Below, one piece after another: positions 39,806 to 49,650 of a stretch of 64,000 nucleotides of DNA. The stretch spans positions 365,413 through 429,412 of the forward strand of contig NZ_KN050825.1 in NCBI RefSeq assembly GCF_000746205.1, in the 5' to 3' direction. Position 1 is the stretch's first letter; the number at the start of each line of letters is the position of its first letter. The notes under the pieces were generated by a model that was given only the letters and a program-made list of their open reading frames with translations, ran no database searches and was not told where the DNA came from. The DNA comes from Halorubrum sp. BV1 (lineage in GTDB: Archaea > Halobacteriota > Halobacteria > Halobacteriales > Haloferacaceae). Both the position numbers and the translations under genes were made by a program.

Positions 39806-41296
39806 ATGGCTGACAGGATAACAGCGGAGGATCGAAAACAGGTAGACGGGACACGGTTGATAGATGAACTTGGGATCGACCAACAGCAAATCGCGTGGCG
39901 GAAGGACTTCACAAACTTTGAGCAAGCAGACGAGAAGCGACTTTCGGAGCTGAACAGCGTTGTCGAGCCGGTCATTGACGATGCGGTTGAGGATTTTTAC
40001 GAGCATTTGGAATCGTACGATGAAACCCTCGAGATATTCGGCCGTTCGAGCAAAGGCATCGAAGCGCTCAAACAGAACCAGCGAGAGTATCTGAAAGGCT
40101 TATTCGACGGAGAGTACGGCCAGAGTCACTTCGAGACCCGCGCCCGAATCGGGAAAATACATGATATGCTGGATCTCGGACCGAAGATCTATCTCGGTGC
40201 CTACAGTATCTTTTACCGGCAGCTGATCGACGCCGTCGTCGATGACCTGAAAACAAATCTCGCACAGACGGACGGCGGCACTGCGGCACAGCAGAGCGGA
40301 TCTCTCACACCGGAAGGGGCGCTCGATGAACTCGCCGAGCGCATGCAGTCGATGTTGAAAGTAATGAACCTCGACCAGCAGGTGGCTATGGATACCTACA
40401 TCCAGTCGTACAGCGAACAGCTTGAGTCCGAACTGGAACAACAACACCGGGTCATCGACGATGTCGATACGCAAGTAACGCAGGCCATGCGGACCGCTGA
40501 AAACATCACAGAAAGTACAGATAAAATCAGTCAGAAAACCAAAGAGCAAGCGGAGTCGATGAACCAGGTCGCAAGCGAAGTCTCGGGCATGTCCGCCACT
40601 GTCGAAGAAATCGCATCGACGGCAGACGAAGTGGCCGCAGTGAGCGAGCAGGCCGAAGAGCTTGCAGAAGAGGGTCGGGGGGCTGCAACGGAAGCGATCG
40701 AAATGATGGAACGGGTCGACGACTCCGCGCAGACCGTCGCCACCGACGTCGAACAGCTCCAAGGGCGCGTCAACGAGATCGACGAAATTGTCGAAGTCAT
40801 AAACGACATATCAGCACAGACGAATCTGCTCGCGTTGAACGCCTCGATCGAGGCCGCTCGTGCCGGCGAAGCGGGAGACGGGTTCGCAGTCGTTGCAAAC
40901 GAAGTGAAGAGTCTCGCCGAGGACTCACAGGAGCACGCGGGCACGATCGAACGGATGGTTTCGGACATCAAAGAAGACACGGCAGAAACAGTCACCAGCC
41001 TCAAAGAAACGACGGAGGAAGTCAATCGGGGAATCGAGCAGGTCACCACAGCGATGGACACGCTACAAGACATCGCTGAATCCGTCCAAGAGGCGTCACA
41101 GGGTATCCGCGAGGTCTCCGATGCAACCGGAGACCAAGCCGCAAGCACCGAGGAAGTGGCGAGTATGGTCGACGAATTGGTCGAGCAGGCAGATTCGGTC
41201 GCCAACGAGGTCGAAACCATTGCCGCGGCAAACGAGGAACAAGCAGAGAACGTCGACCAGATCAGCGAGACGGTTCAGCAACTCACGACAGAGTAA
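39806..41296 (+). CDS. hemAT: Haem-based aerotactic transducer HemAT (globin-coupled sensor)
   Basis: The ATG at 39806 gives 496 residues, close to the 489 of Halobacterium salinarum HemAT. Residues about 20-195 form the globin sensor domain (IAWRKDFTNFEQADEKRL, DFYEHLESYDETLEIF, ARIGKIHDMLDLGPKIYLGAYSIFYRQL); H119 fits the proximal haem ligand. There are no membrane segments, so the transducer is soluble. The C-terminal part is a coiled-coil methyl-accepting signalling domain with the conserved tip DISAQTNLLALNASIEAARAGEAGDGFAVVANEVK. It senses oxygen and controls CheA. The longer start at 39557 overlaps the upstream gene and is rejected. Confidence 0.93.
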   Translation: MADRITAEDRKQVDGTRLIDELGIDQQQIAWRKDFTNFEQADEKRLSELNSVVEPVIDDAVEDFYEHLESYDETLEIFGRSSKGIEALKQNQREYLKGLFDGEYGQSHFETRARIGKIHDMLDLGPKIYLGAYSIFYRQLIDAVVDDLKTNLAQTDGGTAAQQSGSLTPEGALDELAERMQSMLKVMNLDQQVAMDTYIQSYSEQLESELEQQHRVIDDVDTQVTQAMRTAENITESTDKISQKTKEQAESMNQVASEVSGMSATVEEIASTADEVAAVSEQAEELAEEGRGAATEAIEMMERVDDSAQTVATDVEQLQGRVNEIDEIVEVINDISAQTNLLALNASIEAARAGEAGDGFAVVANEVKSLAEDSQEHAGTIERMVSDIKEDTAETVTSLKETTEEVNRGIEQVTTAMDTLQDIAESVQEASQGIREVSDATGDQAASTEEVASMVDELVEQADSVANEVETIAAANEEQAENVDQISETVQQLTTE

Positions 41297-41305
41297 CACA
41301 TCTAC

Positions 41306-43564
41306 ATGCCTAGCGGAGATCCAACGTCACGGGCGGAGGGACACCCCCAGTCACGGCAGGGCGAGTTCGGATGCGTGTTGAACACGGGTCCAACTACGAG
41401 GAGCGAACAAATCAACGTGCTTCACGTCGATGACAACGAAGGGATCTTAGATCTCAGCGCGTCGTTTCTCGAAAAAAAGCACGATTCGATATCGGTTCAC
41501 AGCGAACACCGTGTCGAAGGGGCACTCGAGTATCTCGACGCGAATGACGTCCATTGTATCGTCTCCGACTACGATATGCCGGGATGCAACGGCATCGAGT
41601 TTCTCGAACAGATCCGCGAGACGTATCCGGATCTTCCATTTATTCTCTTTACCGGGGAGGGATCCGAAGAGATTGCGAGCAAGGCGATCTCGAAGGGAGT
41701 AACGGACTATCTACGAAAGCGAACGGGCGCAGAGCGCTACGAGCTTCTGGCCAATCGAATCGACAACGTCGTTTCTCAGCGCCGGTCAGAGCAACGCGCA
41801 AACCAGACCGAACGATGGCTCGTGGAACTCGCTGAAGAGACGCAAAACGTACTCTGGATCGTCACTGCGGACATGGATGACGTGATCTTCATCAATTCCG
41901 CGTTTGCGGAGCTGTACGACCTTCCGATACACCGCTTCCGCGACGATCCGCTGTCGTTTTTGGAGGCGACGCACCCCGACGATCGGGCAGAGGTAGCACA
42001 AGCCGTCGAACGGCTTCAAGACGGGGAGACCGTTGAAGTCGAACATCGGGTCAACGCAGGCGAGGACTACCAACGGTGGGTGTACGTTCAAGGAAAGCCC
42101 ATCTACGACGGCGACGGCAACATCGCTCGGATCGTCGGGTTCATCACGGAGATCACTGAACGAAAGGAGCGCGAACGGAAACTTCGACAGTTTCAGCGGG
42201 CTGTCGAGGCCTCGGGTCACTCGATTTACTGTACTGATCGAGACGGCGTCATCGAGTTCGTTAATCCGGCTTTCGAGGAGTTGACCGGATACACCGCTGA
42301 GGAAGCGATCGGGGAGACACCGCAGCTCCTCAAGTCTGGCGAGCACGATCAGGCGTTCTACAGCGACCTGTGGGAGACGATCCTCAGCGGCGACGTCTGG
42401 CGGAGCGACGTGGTTAACCAGCGGAAAGACGGCGAACGGTTCATCATCGATCAGACGATCGCGCCGGTGAGAGACGAGTCGGGAGAGATCACGCACTTCG
42501 TCGCGGTCAACACTGACATCACGGAGCAACGAGCCACCGAGCGTAAACTGGCGATCCTCCGGACGGCGATCGACAACGCCCACTCACCACTCATCCTGAC
42601 TGATCCACAGCAGGAAGACAACCCGATAGTGTACGTCAATGAGGCGTTTGAAGACATCACGGGATATCCGCAAACGGAAGTCCTCGGTCGGAACTGCCGG
42701 TTCCTCCAGGGTGAAAGAACCGACCAGGAGACGGTCGCCAAGCTTCGAGAGGCAATCGAGAACGAAGAGCCGATCACCGTCGAACTCCAGAATTATCGGA
42801 AGGACGGAACGCCGTTCTGGAACGAGTTGACGGTCGCGCCGGTGTACGATGGGGATGGCGCTCTCGTCCGGTATCTCGGTACACAGCGTGACGTCACCGG
42901 CCAGAGAAAGCAAACTCGGGAATTGAAGCGGCAGAATGACCGCCTCAACAAGTTCGCCAGCGTCGTCTCTCACGACCTTCGAAATCCGTTAAACGTGGCG
43001 AAAGGCCGGCTCCAACTCGCCAGAGAAGAGTGTGAAAACGAGCACATGTCACACGTTGAGGACGCTCTCGATCGGATGGAGGCGCTGATCACCGACATGC
43101 TGACGCTGGCTCGTCAAGGACAAAGCGTCACCGAGGTCGAATCGGTCCGGCTGGCACCGTTGTTCGAGGAATGCTGGGACACTGTCGAGACGGAAGCAGC
43201 CTCGTTCGTGGTCGAGATCGACACGGAGACCTCGATTCGAGCAGACCCCAGTCGCATGAAACAAGCGTTTGAGAATCTGCTCCGAAATGCAGTCGAACAC
43301 GGCGGCTCCGGTGTCACGGTGACGGTTGGCACGCTGGACGACGGCGTATATATCGAGGACGACGGTCCGGGGATATCAGAGCAGAGCTACGGTCAGGTAT
43401 TCGAATCCGGGTATTCGACGAGGGCATCCGGAACCGGATTCGGATTGAGTATCGTCAACCAGATCGTGGATGCTCACGGGTGGAGCATACGAGCGACCGA
43501 GAGCGAGTCAGGTGGCGCTCGCTTCGAAATTACGGGCATCGGACGTACCGTGCCACAGACATGA
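41306..43564 (+). CDS. Response-regulator/PAS/LOV hybrid histidine kinase
   Basis: The 752-residue protein starts 9 bases after hemAT. A receiver domain (NVLHVDDNEGIL, phospho-acceptor D88 in CIVSDYDMPGCNG) comes first. Two PAS domains follow at about 165-285 and 290-415. A LOV domain at 420-540 has LGRNCRFLQGERTD (C464), NYRKDGTPFWNE and YLGTQRDVT, with all canonical flavin-contact residues. The kinase core has H556 in VVSHDLRNPLN and a HATPase with ENLLRNAVEHG, DDGPGI and GTGFGLSIV. A light-regulated soluble histidine kinase is likely. The N-terminal 30 residues are poorly conserved, and a later start is possible. Confidence 0.88.
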   Translation: MPSGDPTSRAEGHPQSRQGEFGCVLNTGPTTRSEQINVLHVDDNEGILDLSASFLEKKHDSISVHSEHRVEGALEYLDANDVHCIVSDYDMPGCNGIEFLEQIRETYPDLPFILFTGEGSEEIASKAISKGVTDYLRKRTGAERYELLANRIDNVVSQRRSEQRANQTERWLVELAEETQNVLWIVTADMDDVIFINSAFAELYDLPIHRFRDDPLSFLEATHPDDRAEVAQAVERLQDGETVEVEHRVNAGEDYQRWVYVQGKPIYDGDGNIARIVGFITEITERKERERKLRQFQRAVEASGHSIYCTDRDGVIEFVNPAFEELTGYTAEEAIGETPQLLKSGEHDQAFYSDLWETILSGDVWRSDVVNQRKDGERFIIDQTIAPVRDESGEITHFVAVNTDITEQRATERKLAILRTAIDNAHSPLILTDPQQEDNPIVYVNEAFEDITGYPQTEVLGRNCRFLQGERTDQETVAKLREAIENEEPITVELQNYRKDGTPFWNELTVAPVYDGDGALVRYLGTQRDVTGQRKQTRELKRQNDRLNKFASVVSHDLRNPLNVAKGRLQLAREECENEHMSHVEDALDRMEALITDMLTLARQGQSVTEVESVRLAPLFEECWDTVETEAASFVVEIDTETSIRADPSRMKQAFENLLRNAVEHGGSGVTVTVGTLDDGVYIEDDGPGISEQSYGQVFESGYSTRASGTGFGLSIVNQIVDAHGWSIRATESESGGARFEITGIGRTVPQT

Positions 43565-43746
43565 GCACAAACCCAGACATATTCGGACAGATCGTCTGCG
43601 ATATATGTCGTTATTTCGCTCTCGTTGAAAAGACCCCGACGCAAAATCCGCCACTGCCCGCACCGACCGAAACGGATCAAGATAGTGCCACGAGCAACGG
43701 CCACGACACGACATCTCGAACAGAGAATACAAAAGAATCCCAATGA
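43561..43746 (+). CDS. Small protein of unknown function between two LOV kinases
   Basis: A 61-residue frame begins at ATG 43561, overlapping the upstream stop (ATGA), and ends at 43746, overlapping the next ATG in the same way. The first half is MSTNPDIFGQIVCDICRYFALVEK, with a CDIC pair. The second half is a Pro/Thr/Ser/Asp-rich disordered tail (PTQNPPLPAPTETDQDS). The double overlap argues strongly that it is translated. It is not a recognisable receiver or HalX fragment. It could be a linker or adaptor between the kinases. Confidence 0.6.
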   Translation: MSTNPDIFGQIVCDICRYFALVEKTPTQNPPLPAPTETDQDSATSNGHDTTSRTENTKESQ

Positions 43747-46700
43747 GCGAACCAGGATCACCAGCAACTAATCCAGAAGAGAACCACCAGGTGCGACGTG
43801 AGATTTTCGAACGCATGTCTGACGGTGTCGTGGCACTAGACGATACACTCCGGATCACATTCGTCAACAGTTCCGCGACGACACTGCTTGATGCCGACGC
43901 CGAGTCTCTCCTTGGCGAAGACATTTGTGACGTATTCCAGAATCAGAGGGACAGGACGGTTCGAGACACAATCAAGCAGGCAATCGAAACCGGAGAACTA
44001 GCCTCGTTCGATTGTTCTCCCCAGAGAGCAGGGCAGTGGTGTAAGGTCAGAATCCACCCGGGTGACGAGGGCGTGACTATTGTCCTCAGCGACATAACAG
44101 AAGATCGACACAAGGCAGAACAGGCAGATACGTTATTCAACAACGCACAAGACGGGCTGTTTGTCATCGCAGTCGAAAACGCTGGAGAGACGTTCCGTGT
44201 CAAGCGAGTTAACCCCGCATACGAGACAGTTACGGGCACTTCAGCCGTCGAACTACAAGGGAAAACAGTCCGTGAAATCACCGGGAAAGCGGACAGCGCA
44301 CATGTCCGTGAAAAATACAAAGAGTGTGTCAGCGGACAACAGCCTGTCCAATACAAAGAATACCTGTCAACGTTCGACGGCGGATCGTGGTGGGAAACGC
44401 GAATCGCACCGGTACTGGTCAATGGAACGGTTTCGCACATTGTCGGATCGACACGGAATATCACCGAACAGAAGCAACGCGAGCAACGTCTACAGAAGTT
44501 CGAACAGATGGTCGAACACACCGGACACGCCGTCTTCTTTACCGACGCAGATGGGCAGATCGAATACGTAAATCCAGAATTCGAGGACCTAACTGGATAC
44601 ACAGCTGTTGAAGTGCTCGGAAAGAAACCTGGTTTTCTCAATTCCGGTGAGCACGACGATGCGTTTTTCGCCGACCTATGGGACACTGTTCTGGACGGCG
44701 AAGTCTGGAGTGGCGAAATCGTGAATAAACGCAAGGACGGAGCACACTTCGTCGCCAACCACACGATTGCGCCGGTGACAGATGACTCGGGAGACGTAAC
44801 TCACTTTGTCGCAATCTATAATGATATTACTGGGCGAAAACGGCGTGAAACCGAACTCCGACAAAAGACGCGTGCGCTCGAAAACGCGCCGGTCGGAATC
44901 ACGCTTACCGATCCGTCACAGGAAGATAACCCCATGACCTACGTAAACAAGCGGTTCTCCGAGGTTACGGGCTATGAAAAGGAGGACTCCATCGGTCGGA
45001 ACTGCCGGTTCCTTCAGGGCGAGAGGACCGACCCCGATCAAATCGAAACGATCCGCGACGCCGTTAACGAGGTTGAGTCGACTGAGACGACCCTACTGAA
45101 CTATCGTAAGGACGGGACCAAATTCTGGAACCAGTTATCCATTTCTCCCGTGAAAGACGAAAACGGCGAATTGGAAACCTTCGTCGGATTCCAAAAAGAC
45201 ATCACCGACAAAAAAGAGCGCGAACAGCGCTTAGAAACCTACGAACTCGTCGTGCAGGCGATGAATGAAGTTGCATACCTCGTTGACGATAACAAGCGCA
45301 TCCAGTTTGCTAACGATGCGGCACTTGAGTTTGCAGGTGTCTCACATGAAGCGATGAAGGGGCGGCAGATCGGACCGGTGACCAAGTCGATGGCTGCACC
45401 GGACGAAGATCCCACACGGTTCATCAACGTGATCGATTCGCTCCTCGAAGATGACAAACCCGATGTCGGTGAATGGATCCAAGAGCCGGATGGGACAGAA
45501 ACGTTGTCTTTAGGATTTGGTCTCGAATTAGACTCGGTTGGCAAGATATACACTGAGCAGCGGTTTGTCCCCGTAGAACTCTACGACGGTGAGCGAGGTG
45601 TTGCAGTTATTTCGCGGGATATCACACATCAACAAGAAAGAGAACAAGAGATCCAGACCCACCTCGTACAGGCGCAAGAAGTCGGACACGTCGGGAGTTG
45701 GTTCTTGGAAATCGAAACCAGCGACCTCCAGTGGTCGGATGAATGTTATCGGATCTTCGGCCTAGAACCAGGGACAGCGATGACGTATGAACGGTTTCTA
45801 ACAATCGTTCACCCTGACGACCGTGACAAAGTAACAGAAGCATGGGATGACGCATTGGAGAACGGCGGGTACGACATAGAACACCGAATCGTGGTAGAGG
45901 GTGAGACACGATGGGTTCGAGAGATAGCAGAAGTTGAATTCGACGCGGACGGAGATCCGGAGAGCGGTATCGGTGTCGTCCGGGACATTACAGAACAGGT
46001 GCAGCGGACCCACGAAGTGCGCGCACAGAAGAGGCGATACGAGTCACTATTCAAAAACGTCAGCGGCGCAGTCGTAGTGACGGATACTGCGGGCAATATT
46101 ACGACGTGCAACCCGGGATTCACCGATCTGTTTGGATATGATATTGACGAAATCGAAGGAGACCATCTGCGCACAATCACAGACAATGGAGCCGATATCG
46201 AACGCGTGCTTGAAGCGACAGCTGTCCCGAACAAACCGAAGATCATCAACTACCAGAAAAACACCGGACACGTCTTCTCGGGCGAATCACGAGGATCACC
46301 GCTACGGACCCATGATGGCGATATTGATGGCTACGTTGTTCATATTATAGATATTTCTGAAGAGCAGGAAAACCGCGAACATCTGCAAGTGCTCGGGCGC
46401 ATCTTCCGCCATAACGTGAGGAACAATATGAATGTGATCATGGGGGCGGCACAACGCATCCGAGAGCATGGATCGGACACGGTGACGCCGTGGGCTGAGA
46501 AGATACTCGAGAAAAGCCAGACCTTCGTCGAAATGGGAGAAAATCAACAGAGAATCACCAAGCTTCTGACCCGAAAGCGTGAAACGGAGGATATCGACGT
46601 CGTTCCGATACTCAAAGAGGTCGTCTCGGGCGTACAGAAACACTATCCTGATGCGACGCTGAATGTTGATCTGGCTACCGGCGGTCAAGCGAATACTGTA

Positions 46701-47048
46701 CGTGAGATCGACGCGGCGATCCGAGAACTGGTACAGAATGCAATTATTCACTCGGAGCAGACGCGCCCACGCGTCGATATTCGCCATCGATACACAGATG
46801 CGATTACTGAGATTACGATACGGGACAATGGGCCGGGAATTCCGGAACAAGAATGGAGCGTATTGACCGCAGACGGAGAAATCAATTCACTGAACCACGG
46901 AACGGGGCTCGGACTTTGGTTCGTCAATCATGTTGTTCGCCGGTCGAATGGGACCCTGTCATTTGACACGAACGAGTTAGGAGGGACAACGGTGAGGATC
47001 CGGCTTCCGACGAGTATGTCTCACGCGAAACAGGCGGGGGATTGCTAG
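43743..47048 (+). CDS. Multi-PAS LOV histidine kinase
   Basis: The 1101-residue soluble kinase has about seven PAS units. The fourth (370-490) is a canonical LOV domain: IGRNCRFLQGERTD (C421), NYRKDGTKFWNQ and FVGFQKDITDKK. The PAS-LOV pair at 250-490 is paralogous to that of the preceding kinase (SGEHDDAFFADLWDTVL against SGEHDQAFYSDLWETIL). The kinase core has H890 in IFRHNVRNNMNVIMG and a HATPase with RELVQNAIIHSE, RDNGPGIPE and NHGTGLGLWFV. The start overlaps the small protein's stop. A partner regulator could be the receiver of the upstream kinase. Confidence 0.88.
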   Translation: MSEPGSPATNPEENHQVRREIFERMSDGVVALDDTLRITFVNSSATTLLDADAESLLGEDICDVFQNQRDRTVRDTIKQAIETGELASFDCSPQRAGQWCKVRIHPGDEGVTIVLSDITEDRHKAEQADTLFNNAQDGLFVIAVENAGETFRVKRVNPAYETVTGTSAVELQGKTVREITGKADSAHVREKYKECVSGQQPVQYKEYLSTFDGGSWWETRIAPVLVNGTVSHIVGSTRNITEQKQREQRLQKFEQMVEHTGHAVFFTDADGQIEYVNPEFEDLTGYTAVEVLGKKPGFLNSGEHDDAFFADLWDTVLDGEVWSGEIVNKRKDGAHFVANHTIAPVTDDSGDVTHFVAIYNDITGRKRRETELRQKTRALENAPVGITLTDPSQEDNPMTYVNKRFSEVTGYEKEDSIGRNCRFLQGERTDPDQIETIRDAVNEVESTETTLLNYRKDGTKFWNQLSISPVKDENGELETFVGFQKDITDKKEREQRLETYELVVQAMNEVAYLVDDNKRIQFANDAALEFAGVSHEAMKGRQIGPVTKSMAAPDEDPTRFINVIDSLLEDDKPDVGEWIQEPDGTETLSLGFGLELDSVGKIYTEQRFVPVELYDGERGVAVISRDITHQQEREQEIQTHLVQAQEVGHVGSWFLEIETSDLQWSDECYRIFGLEPGTAMTYERFLTIVHPDDRDKVTEAWDDALENGGYDIEHRIVVEGETRWVREIAEVEFDADGDPESGIGVVRDITEQVQRTHEVRAQKRRYESLFKNVSGAVVVTDTAGNITTCNPGFTDLFGYDIDEIEGDHLRTITDNGADIERVLEATAVPNKPKIINYQKNTGHVFSGESRGSPLRTHDGDIDGYVVHIIDISEEQENREHLQVLGRIFRHNVRNNMNVIMGAAQRIREHGSDTVTPWAEKILEKSQTFVEMGENQQRITKLLTRKRETEDIDVVPILKEVVSGVQKHYPDATLNVDLATGGQANTVREIDAAIRELVQNAIIHSEQTRPRVDIRHRYTDAITEITIRDNGPGIPEQEWSVLTADGEINSLNHGTGLGLWFVNHVVRRSNGTLSFDTNELGGTTVRIRLPTSMSHAKQAGDC

Positions 47049-47135
47049 GGACGCAACACCCCACACGAAAATAGCGGCACTTCACCGAGTCGCAGGAAAC
47101 CTGGCTGTGGTCTGCTTCGACGGCGACACCATATC

Positions 47136-47142
47136 AAAAAAA
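47136..47142 (-). terminator. T-tract terminator after lctP (minus strand)
   Basis: Seven A residues on the plus strand give a T7 tract on the minus strand, 28 bases past the lctP stop in the gap between two convergent genes. Confidence 0.5.
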
Positions 47143-47169
47143 GAAACTGCGACAGCGTTCTAGCGGAAT

Positions 47170-48915
47170 TTAGAACACGGTCGGGAACAGCACGTAGCTG
47201 AACAGCAGACACAAGATTCCGACGCCTGACGCGTAGTAGAGGAGCGGAATGAGGTTCAGCCGCATCACCCGTCCCTCCTGTCCGAGGAGACCGACCGTCG
47301 CCAGCGCGGCGACGAGGTTGTGGATCGCGACGAGGTTCCCGATGGCACCGCCGACGGCCTGTGCGCCGACGATGATCGTTCGCGGGAGCCCGAGCTGCGT
47401 CGCGGCCTCGAACTGGAACGCGCCGAAGGTGATGTTCGAGACGGTGTTCGACCCGGCCATCGCCGCGCCGAGCGCGCCGATGAGCGAGGCGAACGCCGGG
47501 TACGCGGCACCGAGCAGGCCGGCGGTCGTCTGCGCGAGCAAGACGATCATGCTCCCGACTTCCGGTGCGCCCGGATGCGTGCCGGACTGGAGCATCACCT
47601 GCACCATCGCGATGACGAACACTAAGGCGATGAACGGCGAGACGATCTTCCGACCGGCTTCCTTCCACGCTTCGCTGACCTCGTTACCCGACATGCCGAA
47701 TATCGGAATCGCGAGCACGGCGCTCACGAGCAGCCAGAAGCCCGGCACGTTCATCCACGCGACCGAGCCGCCAAGTGAGGTGCCGAGGATCTCGCCCCAG
47801 CTGACGACGAAGAGGTCTCGGTTGATGAAATTCGAGATCGGGTCGACCGCGCGGGTCACGACCAGGAGGATCACGAGCAGGACGTACGGCGACCACGCCT
47901 TGAACAGCGTCATATCCTCGCCGCCTTCGAGGTCGGCCGCCTCCGCCTCGATCGAGTCAGCGCCGTTCGAGCCGTTCGACTGACCGGGCTCGATCGTGCC
48001 CACCCAGTGGTCCGCCCACTGCTCGCGCTCGGGGAACTCCCACTCGTCGTCCGGCAGGAGGTACCCCGCGCGAAGGATACTCAGGATGATCGTGCCGCCG
48101 ACCATCGATCCGATGAGCGACGGGAACTCGGCCGTGAGGAACCACGCCGAGATCCAGTACGGCACGGCGAACGCGATCCCCGAGAGGAGACAGAGCGGCG
48201 CGACCTCCCAGGCCGGTGCCAGCGAGCGCTCTTCTGGGTCACCAAAGAAGTAGACGACCATTCCGACGGCGAAAAGCGGCATCACAAACCCGACCAAGGC
48301 GTGATACGTCGCCGCCCACGCCGCCACGTTGACGGAGAACTCTTGGACGGTCATCCCACCCTCTTGGATCGCGGTGCGAGTGAACTCGACGCTCTCCATC
48401 GGACTCTGAATACCGACCACGATCGGGGTCCCCACCGCCCCGTATGTGACCGCGATGATGTGTCCGATGATGGCAGCGACCACGGCGGCGAGCGCCGGGA
48501 ATCCAAGGCCCAAGAGCAGCGGCGCGACAACCGCGGCCGGCGTCCCGAATCCGGCGGCACCCTCGATGAACGTCGCCATGAAGAACGCGATCAACACGAT
48601 CTGGACGCGCCGGTCGTCACTGACCGTCGCGAACCCGCGGTTGATCCGGTCGAACGCTCCCGCCTCCATCAGCGTGTACAAGAGGACGAGCGCGCCGAAG
48701 ACGATCCAGAGGATCTCTATCGCGGTCATAAAGCCCGCCGCGGACGCCGCAGCGAGCCAGTTCACTGGCATGTTCCACGCGAAGTAGCCCACCCCGATGG
48801 CTGTCACCCACGCAATCGGCATCGCACGGGTCGCCGGCCAGAGGAGGCCGACAAGAAGCACGCCCGCGAGCAGCAGCGGGAGCGCCGCGATCGCGACATC
48901 AACGCCGGACGTCAC
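47170..48915 (-). CDS. lctP: L-lactate permease family transporter
   Basis: The 581-residue protein has about 13 membrane segments and typical LctP motifs: FMATFIEGAAGFGTPAAVVAPLLLGLGFPALAAV, GAVGTPIVVG and AMAGSNTVSNITFGAFQFEAA. It imports lactate, and perhaps glycolate, with protons. A cytoplasmic Ser/Glu/Asp loop of about 50 residues divides the two halves. No lactate dehydrogenase or lutABC genes are nearby. An A/T-rich promoter and a dyad lie upstream. Confidence 0.9.
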   Translation of the reverse strand: MTSGVDVAIAALPLLLAGVLLVGLLWPATRAMPIAWVTAIGVGYFAWNMPVNWLAAASAAGFMTAIEILWIVFGALVLLYTLMEAGAFDRINRGFATVSDDRRVQIVLIAFFMATFIEGAAGFGTPAAVVAPLLLGLGFPALAAVVAAIIGHIIAVTYGAVGTPIVVGIQSPMESVEFTRTAIQEGGMTVQEFSVNVAAWAATYHALVGFVMPLFAVGMVVYFFGDPEERSLAPAWEVAPLCLLSGIAFAVPYWISAWFLTAEFPSLIGSMVGGTIILSILRAGYLLPDDEWEFPEREQWADHWVGTIEPGQSNGSNGADSIEAEAADLEGGEDMTLFKAWSPYVLLVILLVVTRAVDPISNFINRDLFVVSWGEILGTSLGGSVAWMNVPGFWLLVSAVLAIPIFGMSGNEVSEAWKEAGRKIVSPFIALVFVIAMVQVMLQSGTHPGAPEVGSMIVLLAQTTAGLLGAAYPAFASLIGALGAAMAGSNTVSNITFGAFQFEAATQLGLPRTIIVGAQAVGGAIGNLVAIHNLVAALATVGLLGQEGRVMRLNLIPLLYYASGVGILCLLFSYVLFPTVF

Positions 48916-48984
48916 GCGTCTCCCCCCCGTTGGCTCTCCGATACCCTTCGCCGTCGACGACTCGTATCATGAATTGACATCAAC

Positions 48985-49020
48985 ATGCGACGCGAGTTGC
49001 ATCACATTCATTAATTATAA
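48985..49020 (-). promoter_or_regulatory. Candidate lctP promoter with operator dyad
   Basis: ATGCGAC at 48985-48991 and GTTGCAT at 48996-49002 form an inverted repeat with one mismatch and a 4-base centre. Directly next to it, on the minus strand, TTTATAATTAATG (49008-49020) is a good TATA region. A protein bound to the dyad would cover the start of transcription, as expected for a repressor. The leader would be about 65 bases. Confidence 0.5.
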
Positions 49021-49093
49021 ATCCCCGACTTCCCGCAGGATTAATCGTGTACCCTATCGGGGAGCGCACGACTGCCCCAGTGTCAGTGTAGTG

Positions 49094-49543
49094 TTACGTT
49101 GCGTCGGCCGGTTCGGCATCGAGCGCTGCGTCACGGAGGGTTCGACACCGCTTTCCGCCGGTTTCGAGGTCGGGAACGGGCGTCGGGTCGCCGTCCTCGT
49201 CGACCGCGACGAACACGAAGTACGACTCCGTCGTCACCTCGCGGTCGCCGGTTCGGGGTGATTCGCGGAACGCGCGCAGGCGGACGCGGACGCTCGTCCG
49301 ACCGGCCGCGTACGCGTACGACTCGATGACGCAGGTGTCGCCCTGCGGAATGGGTCGTTTGAAGTCGAGCTCGCTGATCTTGGCGGTGACGCAGGTCTCG
49401 CCGGCGTGACGCATCGCGGACATCGCGCCGACCTCGTCCATCCACTTGACGACGTTCCCCCCGTGTGCCGACTCGTAGTTGTTCGTGTGCGTCGGCTGGA
49501 CGCGCTGGCGGTTCTCGATGTAGGTGTCGCTGACGGTCGGCAT
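49094..49543 (-). CDS. Hotdog-fold acyl-CoA thioesterase
   Basis: The 149-residue protein matches the YciA/BACH-type family: VQPTHTNNYESAHGGNVVKWMDEVGAMSAMRHAGETCVTAKISELDFKRPIPQGD. The Asn/Asp-containing hotdog helix (GGNVVKWMDEVG) holds the catalytic Asp. It hydrolyses acyl-CoA to free acid and CoA in the cytoplasm. The chain-length preference is unknown. It is a single-gene unit with a possible PNPOx-like neighbour upstream on the same strand. Confidence 0.85.
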   Translation of the reverse strand: MPTVSDTYIENRQRVQPTHTNNYESAHGGNVVKWMDEVGAMSAMRHAGETCVTAKISELDFKRPIPQGDTCVIESYAYAAGRTSVRVRLRAFRESPRTGDREVTTESYFVFVAVDEDGDPTPVPDLETGGKRCRTLRDAALDAEPADAT

Positions 49544-49650
49544 GCTCCGACATCACCCGGCGGGGGGAAAGACCCGTCGGCGGCGCTCCCGAGAGCGGAT
49601 CCCGCAAGTCACAGTCACAGAGCGCAGGAAGCGGCCACGTCGCAGACGGC

